From Pyronema omphalodes (taxonomy: Eukaryota; Ascomycota; Pezizomycetes; Pezizales; Pyronemataceae), in NCBI GenBank assembly GCA_024516155.1, contig JAJJXM010000174.1, positions 1 to 23,816 on the forward strand: a stretch of DNA of 23,816 nucleotides, given 5' to 3'. The position numbers were made by a program, and so were the translations under genes. Position 1 is the stretch's first letter, and each line of letters opens with the position of its first letter. Below the pieces are notes generated by a model. The model worked only from the letters and a program-made list of their open reading frames with translations. It did no database searches and was not told where the DNA came from. Below are positions 1-9,113 of the stretch, one piece after another.

Positions 1-1208
1 AAGAAAATTCAACCAGCATTCGACGTTTCGCGTCCTCCTTATCAGCTTGGTTGCGCTGTTCGTCTTCGCAGGAGCCAACTACGGCAGCGTTCCACGGTTT
101 GGTTGCGCGTAGAACCCTCCAAACGGCTTCCCCGAGGGCTCCCTCGGGCAACGAAACCCAGCACACCCATTTGTGCCGACGCTGAGTGCTCGGGTAGGCA
201 TTGCGTAGGCGGTGTTCCTCATGTACCGTGCACAATCCTCGCTTCGCTGCCCTTCGTTTCCGTCCATATTCACTGCGTAGGGCTTTCACATCTGGCTGCC
301 ACTACTTTTTGGAGCGACCGGTTATGTGGATTTTTCTAGGATGGGTATTCAGCATGTCTACAAGCTGATGTCCAACCCAAATGACCTCTCCTTCGATCTC
401 TTCCTCAGAGCACCGATCTGACAGGAGCGGTCTGCGTTCGCTTCGATGGCGATCATCTGACGCCGCTTTCTGCGCTCCGTCTTCACTCTCTACCCACTCT
501 CCAACTGCTCACCCCCTGGTCGGGGCATCGAAGTCCTCCAGAACCATCACCGAGTCCACCTTCCAGATCAGCGCCTCATTATCGGAAGTTGTCGTATGGT
601 CCGGGTCTTCCATCAGCCTTGCAACCACGTGAGCCTCCAGTTCTATCGTCGTCAGCACTAAATCGATCACGCTCTGTCGGATCTGGCCCGTTTGGGTGTG
701 GGTTTCGTTCCCATCACCAACATAGACAGGATTGAAACAGTCCATCAGGTCTTCCAAGAACAGGTGATGGAGTGGTCGCTCGCATAGCGGTTCAATCTTC
801 TGCTGTGATCATTGAAGACACCAGCCAGAATGGTTCCACCTCCTATGACCCTGCGCCAGTCCGCATTGCGAGCAGGACGCACTGCATTTTCAGTTCGCGG
901 AGCGTCATAAATATTTACTATGCGTACTTGTTTATGACCTCTGCACGTAACGTCCAATACTTGGAGGTCACCTTCCCCGGGCACAGCTAAGTCCTCCCTC
1001 GGACGGAGCGGCCACGCCGAATCCTTTCGTCTTCCCGTCAAGACCCTTCCTCCCCAGAGGAATTCATAAGCTGGATATCGCCAGCCTTGGAAAGTGGGGG
1101 TTCTTGAACTAGAACCACATCCGCCCCCAGCGTGAGTCCGCTCTGCATCACCGCCGTCGGAGCCTCACCGCTCTTCTGGCAATTCAGCTGAAGTACTGTC
1201 AGGCACTT
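1..1208 (-). pseudogene. LINE A ORF2, 5' part: EEP endonuclease and linker (decayed, partial)
   Basis: This encodes the endonuclease/exonuclease/phosphatase domain that nicks target DNA in LINE ORF2 proteins. Reading down the minus strand from 1208, the first frame gives VLQLNCQKS and then DVVLVQEPP, the N-terminal EEP signature with its catalytic Glu. After a frameshift near 1050 a second frame (1041-745) gives QVLDV, VRIVNIYD and the GDFN-like box. A third frame (757 down to 1) gives SVIDLVL, the SDH-like box and the basic linker LLNTHPRKIHITGRSKK-type sequence that precedes the RT in this group. The coding sequence runs off the window before the RT. Damage: frameshifts near 1050 and 750, a TGA at 509-511 and a TAG at 302-304, the latter at a Trp codon. 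The catalytic Asp of GDFN is Val (817-819) and the His of SDH is Asn, so the enzyme would be dead even without the frameshifts. Confidence 0.85.
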
Positions 1209-2939
1209 CAGCATTGTGGTTTGTCAGGCACTTCGGCATCAACCATGGCGTCTGGGTCAGACGACGTGCCTGCAGGGCGGGCTGTTGTATGGGCCGATGT
1301 GCTTTCCATGGCTGAGGTTTCGACGGGGCCATCGGAGTGGGTGGGAGGGGGGGTCTGGGGCAGGTTGTGATTCAGTCGTGGTAGATGGGGCCTGATCTGA
1401 CAACGAGGACATGTGACGGCGTTGCCAAGCCAGGGCGAGGGCTTCGAGACGCGAGGGGCAGCTGTGTGCATTGGCGAAATGGTTGCCTTTGCAGTTGACA
1501 CAGCGGGCGGACTCTCTCGAGTGCTGGCACATGAGTCCCTGGGGTGTGGCACATCCTACAATACCAGACTTGTGATCCTCCCAGGGATGGTGCCAACCAT
1601 AGAAGCGGCATCGCAAGAGCTTTGGGATTGGCATTTCTGCCAAATATGGCCCACCTCAGGCAGCCCAAGCAGTGACTGTCGGGGTCATCGTGGTTGAAGA
1701 GTTTGACTCGATAGCGAGATGAGCCAAGGAAAGCTACTCGAGCGAGAAGCATCTGTGCTGCGGGAGTGCCCGTTACAGAGAAGACCACTGAGGACAACTG
1801 CATCTCGCCCTGTTCAAAGCGCTCACGGATACGGAGTCAGTTGCCTAACCAGCGAGCACCCGGGATGACCTCGAGCTGGTCATGGTTGGCTTGTACCTGC
1901 AGTTCCAGTTTTTGCAAGCCATTTCTTCCTCGCCCCAAGAAGAGATTGAGGGGAATGGGACGTACCTTTAATTTCATCCATTTGTCCATGGGGCTCACGT
2001 CTACCACAAAACGGTTGACTTCACGGACAGCGCTCAGGGTTGCGCTGCGATAGCATGAGATCAGCGTATCTGCTCTTACTCCTGGGTTAGTGGTGACGGT
2101 GATTCTGGCTTTTGAGTTACAGGAGACACGAGCCAAACGATGGAGATGGGGGGCACCACGGAGGTGCAGGCAAATGTAGACGGCAGCGGTGAAGTCCTGG
2201 TCTGGCTTTGAGGCGGGGCGGGCGCCTTCTTGTCGGGTGCAGATCATGCGGAGATCTTCAGCGGCGAGGTTTTCCTCGGGGGGGGAGAGGTCAGCAGGGT
2301 GCTGAGAAGCATTCTTCTGTTTGCGTGAGTGCACTAGCTGCCACGCTGGTGGGGGGGGGGGGCGGGGGGGAGCTCGGGGAGGTTGTTTCTGAGCTTTGCG
2401 GCGTAAGACAGAGTCGCTGTGAGCTTGGAGGCGCGCGTGAGTGCGGGGAGGGAGAGTGTGGGGGCAGCTTGGCGCTTGCCGATGACAACGGATGTGATAC
2501 TGTTTTGCTCTGCTGGAGAAGACTTCCGGGTGCCAGCAAGATGTGACTGGCGAGGGGCGGGAAACTGGTCCTGAGTCGCGGGGTTGCCTTGTGGGCACGA
2601 GCACGGGCGGGCTCCCTGGGGACGTAGTTGTTCTCCCAGAGCCTTCAGACGTTCCACCGCAGCGGCGAGGCGCGCTGACAGCTTGTCGACAAAGGACACG
2701 CTGATCTGAGGTGAGGGTTGAGAGCCCACCGCATGTGCGGCGCGGAGTTCATTTTGCACAAGTGACCCGAAGGCCGCAAAGTGTCCATGTTTCTTCACAG
2801 TGCTGCGGCATGATGAGAGAGAGCTACCCGAGGACCAACCTGATCCTGGGGCTACGGACGGGGCTTCTGTGCTGGGACGCATGGTGGTTCTGGATACGGA
2901 GGACCCAAACACGTCGTCTTCGTTGGCGGGGGCAGGCAT
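1208..2939 (-). pseudogene. LINE A ORF1, gag-like zinc-knuckle protein (decayed)
   Basis: This is an ORF1 (gag-like) nucleic-acid-binding protein, recognisable in three pieces. The N-terminal Ser/Pro-rich piece (2939-2334) has a putative Met start. After a frameshift in the G-rich run at about 2349-2370 comes a middle piece (to 1837). An in-frame stop at 1837-1839 then leads into sequence that reaches the zinc-knuckle region. The first knuckle reads CLGCLRWAIFGRNA; its final Cys is lost. After another frameshift near 1640 the next knuckles follow: a GIVGCATPQGLMCQH segment and CVNCKGNHFANAHSC. This order is typical of Tad1-like ORF1. The C-terminus is uncertain, because two frames remain open to 1257 and 1208. 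ORF2 follows at once at 1208, in keeping with a compact two-ORF LINE. Confidence 0.78.
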
Positions 2940-3029
2940 GGAGACTCGGGATGAGTTGCTGCCACCAGAATTTCACATATCGGAGGTTAGAACAAAGCGC
3001 GGAGGGGGGGGAGGCTTCATGGGAGCCAT

Positions 3030-3360
3030 CGGCTTCGGGGGTGGGTTTTCACGAAGCCGTGAGAATTCTCTCCGACTTCCCGATTAGGATAATGAAGCGA
3101 AAAACGTCCAGGCTTCTTAGCGTTGATGTGTGTGTTTTTCAGCACCGCAGCTGATGAAGTTCTGGAACGCTGCCTGTAACTGCTTCATAGGGTGATATTT
3201 TGTGAAGAAGGCTCGCATTGGGTGTGCGCTAATGCAGGTAACATGCGGTTCGGACTGCCACTGCCCCGGTAGTTCAGCATCCAACGGCATGCATCTTGCT
3301 CTAGTGTTGATTATTCTGATCATTCGTTCCACTATGCCATGTTTATGCTGAGTGTCCGGG
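3030..3360 (-). pseudogene. Ty1/copia integrase fragment (decayed)
   Basis: This is a remnant of the C-terminal part of a copia-type Pol integrase. Reading from 3353 on the minus strand gives HGIVERMIRIINTRARCM and then LDAELP. These match the family signature NGxAERxNRTxxxxARxML followed by DAxLP. After a one-base frameshift the reading continues as AVRTACYLH, a stop, RTPNASL, SPYEAVTGSVP and ELHQLRC, the standard downstream copia block. A further shift gives a weak HINAKK segment near 3120. No LTR, protease, RT or RNase H is in the window. The fragment is squeezed between LINE A (left) and the 5' end of LINE B1 (right), so both probably inserted in one copia element. A longer open frame spanning 3117-3962 on this strand is not one gene: its upstream half is antisense to LINE B1. 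Confidence 0.75.
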
Positions 3361-3634
3361 AGCAGAAGCGACCCCCCCCCCCCCCTGCCTTTGCAACAAC
3401 CACAACGAAATCGCAAGATTTCATCGCGGATTATTGATCGGCAGCATCCATATAGCTTTTCCAGACCAGGCCCTCTCTTTTTCGTTGAGTTTTCATTGAA
3501 AAAGAGATTTCCAGGCGCCTGAGAGCAGTGCCGCGAACTGGTCATCAACACCCCACCCCACCACCACCAGTTTTCATCATTTTCTTCGCAGAACCGATTA
3601 CGCTCCTGCAAAACAAGCCATTTCCGCAAATCCG
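3361..3634 (+). promoter_or_regulatory. LINE B1 5' leader
   Basis: This is the untranslated leader of B1, holding no ORF of its own. It begins with a C-tract and is colinear with the B2 leader (16052-16341). LINE leaders usually carry an internal promoter so that a complete RNA can be made; this is known for LINEs in general and only inferred here. The one clear structure is an imperfect copy of the B-family hairpin at 3475-3506. Confidence 0.55.
3475..3506 (+). promoter_or_regulatory. Conserved hairpin in the B1 leader
   Basis: The arms CTCTTTTTCG (3475-3484) and TGAAAAAGAG (3497-3506) flank the loop TTGAGTTTTCAT. Nine pairs are Watson-Crick; the loop-closing pair is G-T, which still pairs as G-U in RNA. 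The B2 copy has ten perfect pairs around an identical loop. Confidence 0.5.
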
Positions 3635-4361
3635 ATGCCTCGACACGCCTCCGGGGTGGAGGAACCCCCCCCCGCTCCTCGAGAAAACACCCCTCCGGGC
3701 GCCCGCGAAGAGAAACCACGCCCATGCGCAGCCGCACAGGTCCGACGCGTCCGACGCCAAAATGCACGTCGACACCGGCTCTGATGTCAGCGAGGACTTT
3801 AGCGACGACGACGCGTCTTCCCGTGGAAGCTTCCCCCCACCAACTTCTCGCAACGCCACCAATGCCCCAGCCAAAACACCCCACAACAAAAAACCCCACC
3901 CCGAAAACCTCGAAACCCCCGATCAACAGAGCAACAATGACCCCAAATACAGTATCCAACAAACCACCGGAAAACAGAAAAACACCCAGCCGCCTCCACC
4001 GCCCACACCATTACCCACATGGCCGCCGACTCAACCCAGGTTCCAGCTAGAGTCCAACGCCTCCGCCGTGACACCGATAACACCTTCTCCACCCCCTCCT
4101 CCACCAGCAATGCCAACGTCTCCATCGACCAACTATCCGACCACCTTAACACCACCGCGGACATGTTCAAACATGCCGACAACGCCACAAACGACAGGAT
4201 CAACAAGATATCCCGAACCGACGACAAGGACCGTACACTTCTCCGAGCCATCCACGACCTTCTATGCCGCCTTGTCCCCACTCTGCTCCGCAATGAGGAC
4301 ATTTTGACCCATCTCTACCCCGTCGATTCCCCAGCCACCGCTGACTCGAACACCCCCGACC
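3635..4361 (+). pseudogene. LINE B1 ORF1, N-terminal part (frameshifted, split by insertion)
   Basis: This is the N-terminal, low-complexity part of the B-family gag-like ORF1. The ATG at 3635 is placed by alignment with B2 ORF1 (start 16342). The protein then reads SDASDAKMHVDTGSDVSEDF, like SDASDTEMHVDTCSDVSDDS in B2. Two frameshifts are evident: one between about 3660 and 3740 in C-rich sequence, and a second near 4000 that returns to the first frame. The last part (SIDQLSDHLNTTADMFKHAD and then NATNDRINKIS) is a probable helical or coiled-coil segment. It corresponds in position to the segment of C ORF1 containing INKRLDKITK. The coding sequence is cut at 4361 in the codons for NTPD and resumes in the same frame at 12621. 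Confidence 0.8.
4351..4361 (+). repeat. Target-site duplication of the D::C1 insertion, left copy
   Basis: CACCCCCGACC here is identical to 12621-12631. It lies directly against the AAAC-rich tail (minus-strand 3' end) of the insertion. The match could extend by TG at its right end, where tail and target share bases. Confidence 0.85.
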
Positions 4362-4399
4362 TGTTTGTTTGTTTGTTTGTTCTCTCATTACTTGTTTGC

Positions 4400-4411
4400 A
4401 ACCCGAAGGTT
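4400..4411 (-). promoter_or_regulatory. 3'-terminal hairpin of LINE C1
   Basis: On the element strand AACC-TTCG-GGTT forms a short stem with a UUCG tetraloop just before the AAAC tail. The same hairpin is in C2 (23555-23566). C-prime (13859-13870) keeps the stem but has the loop TTAA. Some LINE reverse transcriptases recognise a 3' hairpin in their RNA (known for UnaL2-type elements); that role is inferred here. Confidence 0.5.
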
Positions 4412-5079
4412 ATGACAAGGGACAGATAAATACAAAAGAGAAGAAGAAAGAAATGTAAAAGCAAAACCCCAGTCTCCACCTCTACCAGTCTCCTCCTCTT
4501 GATCGTTGTGGTTGTGGGGTCTGTCCCTACTGTTACTACGGGGGTTTCTTGTCCAAGCGCGTCTGATGTTCCAAGTGCCCTGCTTGCACAGAGGCCGCCT
4601 CGCCGGGCTCCTCCCTTTCCTCCTCCCTTCCCCGTCCCATGTTTAGCCATTTTACCGCCTTTGTTTCCTCCGCGTACAAAAGAAAAAGAAAACTCCCGTC
4701 GTCCTCCTCTGCCCCTTCCCCGCGCCCCTCTCTCTCCTTTCGCAACGCCTCGCACTCCTCCCGCCCTTCGAACATAAGAAAAACATTGTCGCACCCAAAC
4801 AAAGGAAAGCACAAAAGAAACTCGTCTGCCCTCTCTCGCCTGCCGTCCCCGTCATCTCCCTTCCCGTGCACCATTCCACCATCCGTTCCCCTCTCACCCG
4901 CCGTACCATAAAACAACTCCAACCCGTAAGAGAAACAATTGAGAGACAAAGAAAAGAAAACTCAAAACACCCGAACCCCAAGCAGACCCAAGCAACGACC
5001 CCAGCCCGATCCCGTCACCGCGTGCCCGTTCCCTTTCTCTCCGCCTATCCCTCTTCTACCTTCCCCTTTTGCTTGTCCC

Positions 5080-5100
5080 TTTTTTTTTTTTTTTTTTTTT
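5080..5100 (-). repeat. Internal A-tract in the C1 3' UTR
   Basis: There are 21 consecutive A on the element strand, about 90 bases after the ORF2 stop and some 700 bases before the true 3' end. C2 has 18 A at the same place (22870-22887). C-prime has only an A-rich stretch in this area. Confidence 0.7.
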
Positions 5101-5192
5101 CAAAACAGAAATCCTAAGTAAGAAAGCACTGCAAAATCAGCGCGCGCGAAAGTTCCTAAGGCACTGTGGTCAGTGTAGTCAGCGGTAGGGGT

Positions 5193-8100
5193 CTATCCCC
5201 TTCTGCGAGGCTTCTCTAGCCGGGAGTGTGCCCAGGTCGAGGTAGCAACCTTGGTTGCAGAGATAAAGGTGGAAAGAGCCTTGGTGCCGGAGGGGGTGTC
5301 CAGAATGGTGTTTAAGTTGATCCGGGAGTGTTGTCTGAGTTTGAGGTCCTTCCTGAGTGTGGAGCGAGCGGCCTGGAATTCGGGGCAGCTCAGGAGGAGG
5401 TGTCGAGGCGTCTGCGGTGGATGGATTGGGCAGCTGCAGCTGCGGGAGGGGTATGCGTCGGATGGAGGGTGGGCCAAGCAGTTGAGGAAGTACCCGTGGC
5501 CGGTGCGAAGACCCAGGATTGCAGTTGATATCCAGCGGGGGTTTTCGGTGTACGCAGTGTCCATTTTGCGGCGGTGTGTGGCGGCGTACGTGCGCGGTCG
5601 GGGGGAAGAGGTGAACCAGGTAGCCCAGTCTTCGGTGTACCTCTCTCCAGCGCGGCGGCGCAGCCAAGTGAGGGATATCGGTATTCGTCGGCGTGGCGGT
5701 ACTGTTGTCGCCTGTCGGGCCAGTTCGTCGGCGGCTTCGTTTCCGGGGACGCTGGTGTGTCCTGGGACCCAGTGGATGGTAATTGAGGTACCGTAAGCGT
5801 GAAGGTCGTGAGCGGTGGTGTGGATGGCCCAGGCGAGCTCCTGGCCGGGGCCTCGACGGAGGTGAGAGGCTCGATGTATCGCGGCCTGGTTGTCGGTAAA
5901 AACGTGGATGCGTTTGTCGTGTAGGTCGTTGCGTCGAATATGTGTCAGGCATGTCCGGAGTCCTTCGTGGATGGCCATAACTTCCGCGTCGAAGACTTCT
6001 GTTCTGTCGCCCATGGGCACTATGGAGTCGACAGGTCGTGGCAGCCCGTGGGGGATGGTGTATCCTGCGCCTGTTATGCCGTCAAGTTGAGAGCCGTCCG
6101 TGTACAGTAGGATAGTATCCGATCGTTGGTGAAGGGCGTGGAGGAGGAGGAGGTGGTCGTCGGCAGCTACAGCCTTCGGGGAGGAGGAGATGTCGATCGT
6201 TAATGTAGGGGCGAGGTCGTCATCGGGGATGTTTTGGGAGGTGTTCTCGATTTCGGCGTTTGGTTGGACCCACGGGGAGAGGGTGCTGATGACGTGCAGG
6301 AGGCGGGACGGGGCTTGTCCTGGGACGTGCCACGGGTGGTCGTACTCGGTGTCCGGGTTGATGGAGGCATCCTCGATACTCGGGGCGGGAAACGAGACGG
6401 GGCAGCGTGTGATGATAGGATGCGAAGCGGGTAGAGTGAGGGTGCGCAGGGCGTATTTCCGCTGGCGGTTGTCAAGACGTATTGTGACGGGGGGGAGTGC
6501 GGATTCGTTGTGGAGGGCCAGGATCGGAGTAGAGGTGAAGGCGTTGAGAATCCTGCGGAGGGCGGTGTTCTGTTGATTCTGGAGGGTGCGGGCAAGGTCT
6601 TTTTGTTGGTTCCACCATATCTCTGCGCCGTAGTCTGCTCTCGACTGGACACACGCCTGGTAGATTAGTCTTGTAGCAGCGGGGGACAGACCTGTTTCGT
6701 ACCGTGCTAACCTACACAGTGCGTTCAGAGTTCTTTGCGCGGCGGTTACTCGTCTAGCTACATGTTTTCTAAAGTTAAGTTTTCGATCTAAATACAGGCC
6801 TATCCACCTCACAACATCCTTTTCTCCTCCTTGTGTTCCCGGTGTGATAACTGTACCGTTTGGTAACTTAACTTTTTCCTCCTCAGTGATGCTGTCGGTG
6901 CGAGCCCAGTGGAAATGCAGGAGCTCTGACCTGGCATCGTCAAATGCAACGGCGTTTGCGTCGGCCCACCGAAAGGCTGTTGTCGTAATGTTCTCAAGTG
7001 CGCGGGCGTTCGCTTTTCTGGTGCGTCCCTGGACGACGATCGCTACGTCGTCAATGTAGCTAGGTGTCCAGGCGTACGGGTGTACCTGCGCTAGTTCGTC
7101 GAATAATGGGCGGAGGTATAATAAGAAAAGTATGGGGGATGCAGGGGAACCTTGTGGGATGCCTGTTTGCACTGGGCGTTGCGTGTCAGTTCGCCCGTCG
7201 AACGCTAGAGCGATCGTGCGATCTGCGAGGAAAGACTGGCACCACGATACTACTGGTCGCGGGCACCCAAGCTGTCGTAATGTTTGTTGGAGGCGGTCAG
7301 CAGAGACGTTGTCGAACGCTCCACGAACATCGAGGAAGAGGGCAGCGGTTAGCATTCCGTGAGATTTCCCAATCTCGACGTCGTGCACCAGCGCCATCGC
7401 CGCGTCAATTGCTGATCTCTGCGGGCGTCCACCTACTTGCTCCCTATGTAGTAAGTCGTGAGAGTCTGCCATCGTGCCTAGGCGAGTGGCCATTAGTTTT
7501 TCGAGGGTCTTCCCAAGGCAGTTTAGGAGCGCAATCGGACGGTATGCCTTTGGATTGCTGTAATCCGGCTTGTTAGGTTTGGCGATAATGACTGTGGTGG
7601 CCTGGCGCCAGCATCGCGGATGGTAGCCTACCGTCCCTAATGTGGCGTAGAGGTTGTTCATGTGTTTGGGGATGGCACGGTATGCTTGGCGCAGGCAGGC
7701 GAATGTGAGCCCATCGGGTCCGGGCGCCTTCGTCGGCGAGGAGGAGAATATCGCTATTTCTACCTCTGTCGGTGTAAAGGTTGTCCACTGCAACTCGCGG
7801 CGCGGGGGGAGGACGGACGGAGGCGGTGGTGGCGGCGGCGGGGGAAACAACTTTTGGAAGGCCTCTACCTTTGCATCGAAGGAGCTGCAGATTGTTTCTT
7901 GGCCGTTTATCATTGCGCGGAGGTTTGGTGTTAGCTGAGCACGCCGAGGGTTGGTGTACCTAAACGCCTGCCACACATCGGGTCCTTCGGCTTGGGAAAG
8001 ATATTCCTTCCACTTTGCATCTTTCGCCGTTCGAATGGTCCTGTGGTATTCGTTTCGGTGTTGTTTGTAGTTTAGGTGGGATCTATCGTCACGTTTGCAT

Positions 8101-9113
8101 TTCCACTTACGTCTTGCTTTGGTCATCTTTTTCCTTGCCTCGGTGACTTCTGCGGTCCACCATCTTTTCGATTGTGGGGTCACTTGTAGTACGGGGGTGG
8201 ACGTAGTCGCGGCATTAAGGATGGCATCACGTATTGACTCCGCCCACGCATCGAGGTTGTCTGTGGTAGGGTGGTTGCGGTATTGTGTCCATGATGGTGT
8301 GAGGGCTAAGCACGAGGCACGGAGGGTTTCGGCGAAGAGCTCCCAATCCGTCTTTTTCCAGTTCAGTCGGTTTGTTGGGGGGGTTGTTTCAGCGTCTGGG
8401 TGGGTTGTGTGCACTTCGAAACGTATGACTTCATGGTCAGATCCCGTAGCGTTGTCGTCGTCAATTGCCCAGTTGATTGTTTCCTCTGCCATGTGGGGCG
8501 ATGCTAGGGTCAGGTCGAGGACGGAAGAACTGCGGCCTTGGTTGTAGTAGTAGGTGGGAATGTCAGGGACGGACACGAGGGTCCAGTCTCGTTGTTCGAT
8601 GAGGTCAACTATTTCGGTGGCGCGGGTGGGGGAACGTGTGGAGGAGTTCCACAGGGCATGGTGAGCGTTGAGGTCACCTGTCATGATGCACCTGCGGGGG
8701 AGGGGGAGGGGGGTGAGGGCTCTCGGGATGGTATAAATATTGCTCTCGGGGTGTTTTTCGTTGTATATATTAAAAAGAAAGAAAGAAGGAATTAAGTCGG
8801 TGCCTACCTCAAGGACCTGGAGGTCAGGATCCGCGCATATATCGGTGCGCTGAGAAACCCTGAGGTATGGGTTTGTCCTGGTCACATAGGCGGCTGTTCT
8901 GTTGGTGGTTCTATCTCCACGCGGTGGCAAGACCAGTGTGAAAGATGGGTGTGTGGTGGCGTATACTATGTCGGTTATGTGAATTTCTTGTATTAGGATT
9001 ATGTCGGCTGTGTTGTGTGCGCTATTCAGCAGCGCATCGAGTGCTGTTCGTTGTCGGTTCACGTTGTGGGAGACGATCCGTATGGTTGCTGCCAGTCTGT
9101 TGTAGCTAGACAT
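5193..9113 (-). CDS. LINE C1 ORF2: EEP endonuclease, reverse transcriptase, RNase H
   Basis: This intact 1306-aa enzyme performs target-primed reverse transcription: it nicks DNA and copies element RNA at the nick. Domains in order: EEP endonuclease, residues 1-235 (SHNVN 15-19, IQE with Glu43, GDLNAHH 146-152, SDH 225-227). A basic linker and nine prolines (424-432) follow. The RT occupies about 440-800 (KAPGPDG 462-468, LDVRGAFDN with Asp595, GIPQGSPASP 651-660, catalytic YIDD 686-689). RNase H covers about 1000-1135 (YTDGS Asp1005, AEVMAIHE Glu1044, FTDNQ Asp1074, WVPGH His1119). A C-terminal cluster has C1226, C1228, H1238 and C1243. All catalytic residues are present. The ATG at 9113 overlaps the ORF1 stop by 8 nt (ATGTCTAG), so translation is probably coupled to ORF1. 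RNase H plus EEP places it in the Tad1/I-like LINEs. Confidence 0.95.
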   Translation of the reverse strand: MSSYNRLAATIRIVSHNVNRQRTALDALLNSAHNTADIILIQEIHITDIVYATTHPSFTLVLPPRGDRTTNRTAAYVTRTNPYLRVSQRTDICADPDLQVLEVGTDLIPSFFLFNIYNEKHPESNIYTIPRALTPLPLPRRCIMTGDLNAHHALWNSSTRSPTRATEIVDLIEQRDWTLVSVPDIPTYYYNQGRSSSVLDLTLASPHMAEETINWAIDDDNATGSDHEVIRFEVHTTHPDAETTPPTNRLNWKKTDWELFAETLRASCLALTPSWTQYRNHPTTDNLDAWAESIRDAILNAATTSTPVLQVTPQSKRWWTAEVTEARKKMTKARRKWKCKRDDRSHLNYKQHRNEYHRTIRTAKDAKWKEYLSQAEGPDVWQAFRYTNPRRAQLTPNLRAMINGQETICSSFDAKVEAFQKLFPPPPPPPPPSVLPPRRELQWTTFTPTEVEIAIFSSSPTKAPGPDGLTFACLRQAYRAIPKHMNNLYATLGTVGYHPRCWRQATTVIIAKPNKPDYSNPKAYRPIALLNCLGKTLEKLMATRLGTMADSHDLLHREQVGGRPQRSAIDAAMALVHDVEIGKSHGMLTAALFLDVRGAFDNVSADRLQQTLRQLGCPRPVVSWCQSFLADRTIALAFDGRTDTQRPVQTGIPQGSPASPILFLLYLRPLFDELAQVHPYAWTPSYIDDVAIVVQGRTRKANARALENITTTAFRWADANAVAFDDARSELLHFHWARTDSITEEEKVKLPNGTVITPGTQGGEKDVVRWIGLYLDRKLNFRKHVARRVTAAQRTLNALCRLARYETGLSPAATRLIYQACVQSRADYGAEIWWNQQKDLARTLQNQQNTALRRILNAFTSTPILALHNESALPPVTIRLDNRQRKYALRTLTLPASHPIITRCPVSFPAPSIEDASINPDTEYDHPWHVPGQAPSRLLHVISTLSPWVQPNAEIENTSQNIPDDDLAPTLTIDISSSPKAVAADDHLLLLHALHQRSDTILLYTDGSQLDGITGAGYTIPHGLPRPVDSIVPMGDRTEVFDAEVMAIHEGLRTCLTHIRRNDLHDKRIHVFTDNQAAIHRASHLRRGPGQELAWAIHTTAHDLHAYGTSITIHWVPGHTSVPGNEAADELARQATTVPPRRRIPISLTWLRRRAGERYTEDWATWFTSSPRPRTYAATHRRKMDTAYTENPRWISTAILGLRTGHGYFLNCLAHPPSDAYPSRSCSCPIHPPQTPRHLLLSCPEFQAARSTLRKDLKLRQHSRINLNTILDTPSGTKALSTFISATKVATSTWAHSRLEKPRRRG

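Larger units (their letters stand above)
1..3015 (-). mobile_element. Old LINE A (Tad1-like), 3' end beyond the window
   Basis: This is a decayed non-LTR retrotransposon on the minus strand. ORF1 lies at about 2939-1208 and the start of ORF2 at about 1208-1, so only the 5' half is in the window. Both ORFs are broken by several frameshifts and in-frame stops, much more than in the C copies, so the insertion is old. Its protein sequences differ clearly from families B, C and D. The 5' boundary is not sharp. It lies between the ORF1 start (2939) and the last recognisable copia coding sequence (about 3030), near a G-rich run at 3001-3010. It was probably inserted in the copia element, whose remains lie just upstream in the same orientation; the other copia flank would be left of the window. 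Confidence 0.8.
3361..4361 (+). mobile_element. LINE B1, left segment (5' leader and first part of ORF1)
   Basis: This is the 5' end of a LINE of family B. It aligns along its length with the B2 5' end (16052-16717): both have a C-tract (3372-3385 here), then TGCCTTTGCAACAACCAC-type sequence, a conserved hairpin, and the same ORF1 N-terminus. The extreme 5' end is slightly different from B2 or shortened, since clear similarity starts only at about 3361. The element stops abruptly at 4361, where the D::C1 insertion begins, and resumes at 12621. The sequence CACCCCCGACC at 4351-4361 is repeated at 12621-12631 as the target-site duplication. Joining the two parts with one copy keeps the ORF1 frame. 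Confidence 0.88.
4362..5192 (-). other. LINE C1 3' UTR and tail
   Basis: This is the long 3' untranslated region of C1, purine-rich on the element strand, about 98% identical by eye to 22777-23602 over its whole length. It contains an internal A-tract (21 A on the element strand, 5080-5100), a hairpin about 20 bases before the tail, and a tail of AAAC units (4362-4382). Open frames in this region on either strand are not supported: C2 carries indels across them and none resembles a known protein. Confidence 0.8.

Noticed and set aside
3117..3962. 281-codon open frame on the minus strand as one gene
   Set aside because: Its C-terminal quarter is decayed copia integrase and the rest is antisense to the LINE B1 leader and ORF1. 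It crosses an element boundary.
4315..4981. Several overlapping open frames in the C1 3' region (and 23018-23578 in C2)
   Set aside because: They are low-complexity, resemble no protein family, and are shifted by small indels between C1 and C2. They lie in the 3' UTR after ORF2.
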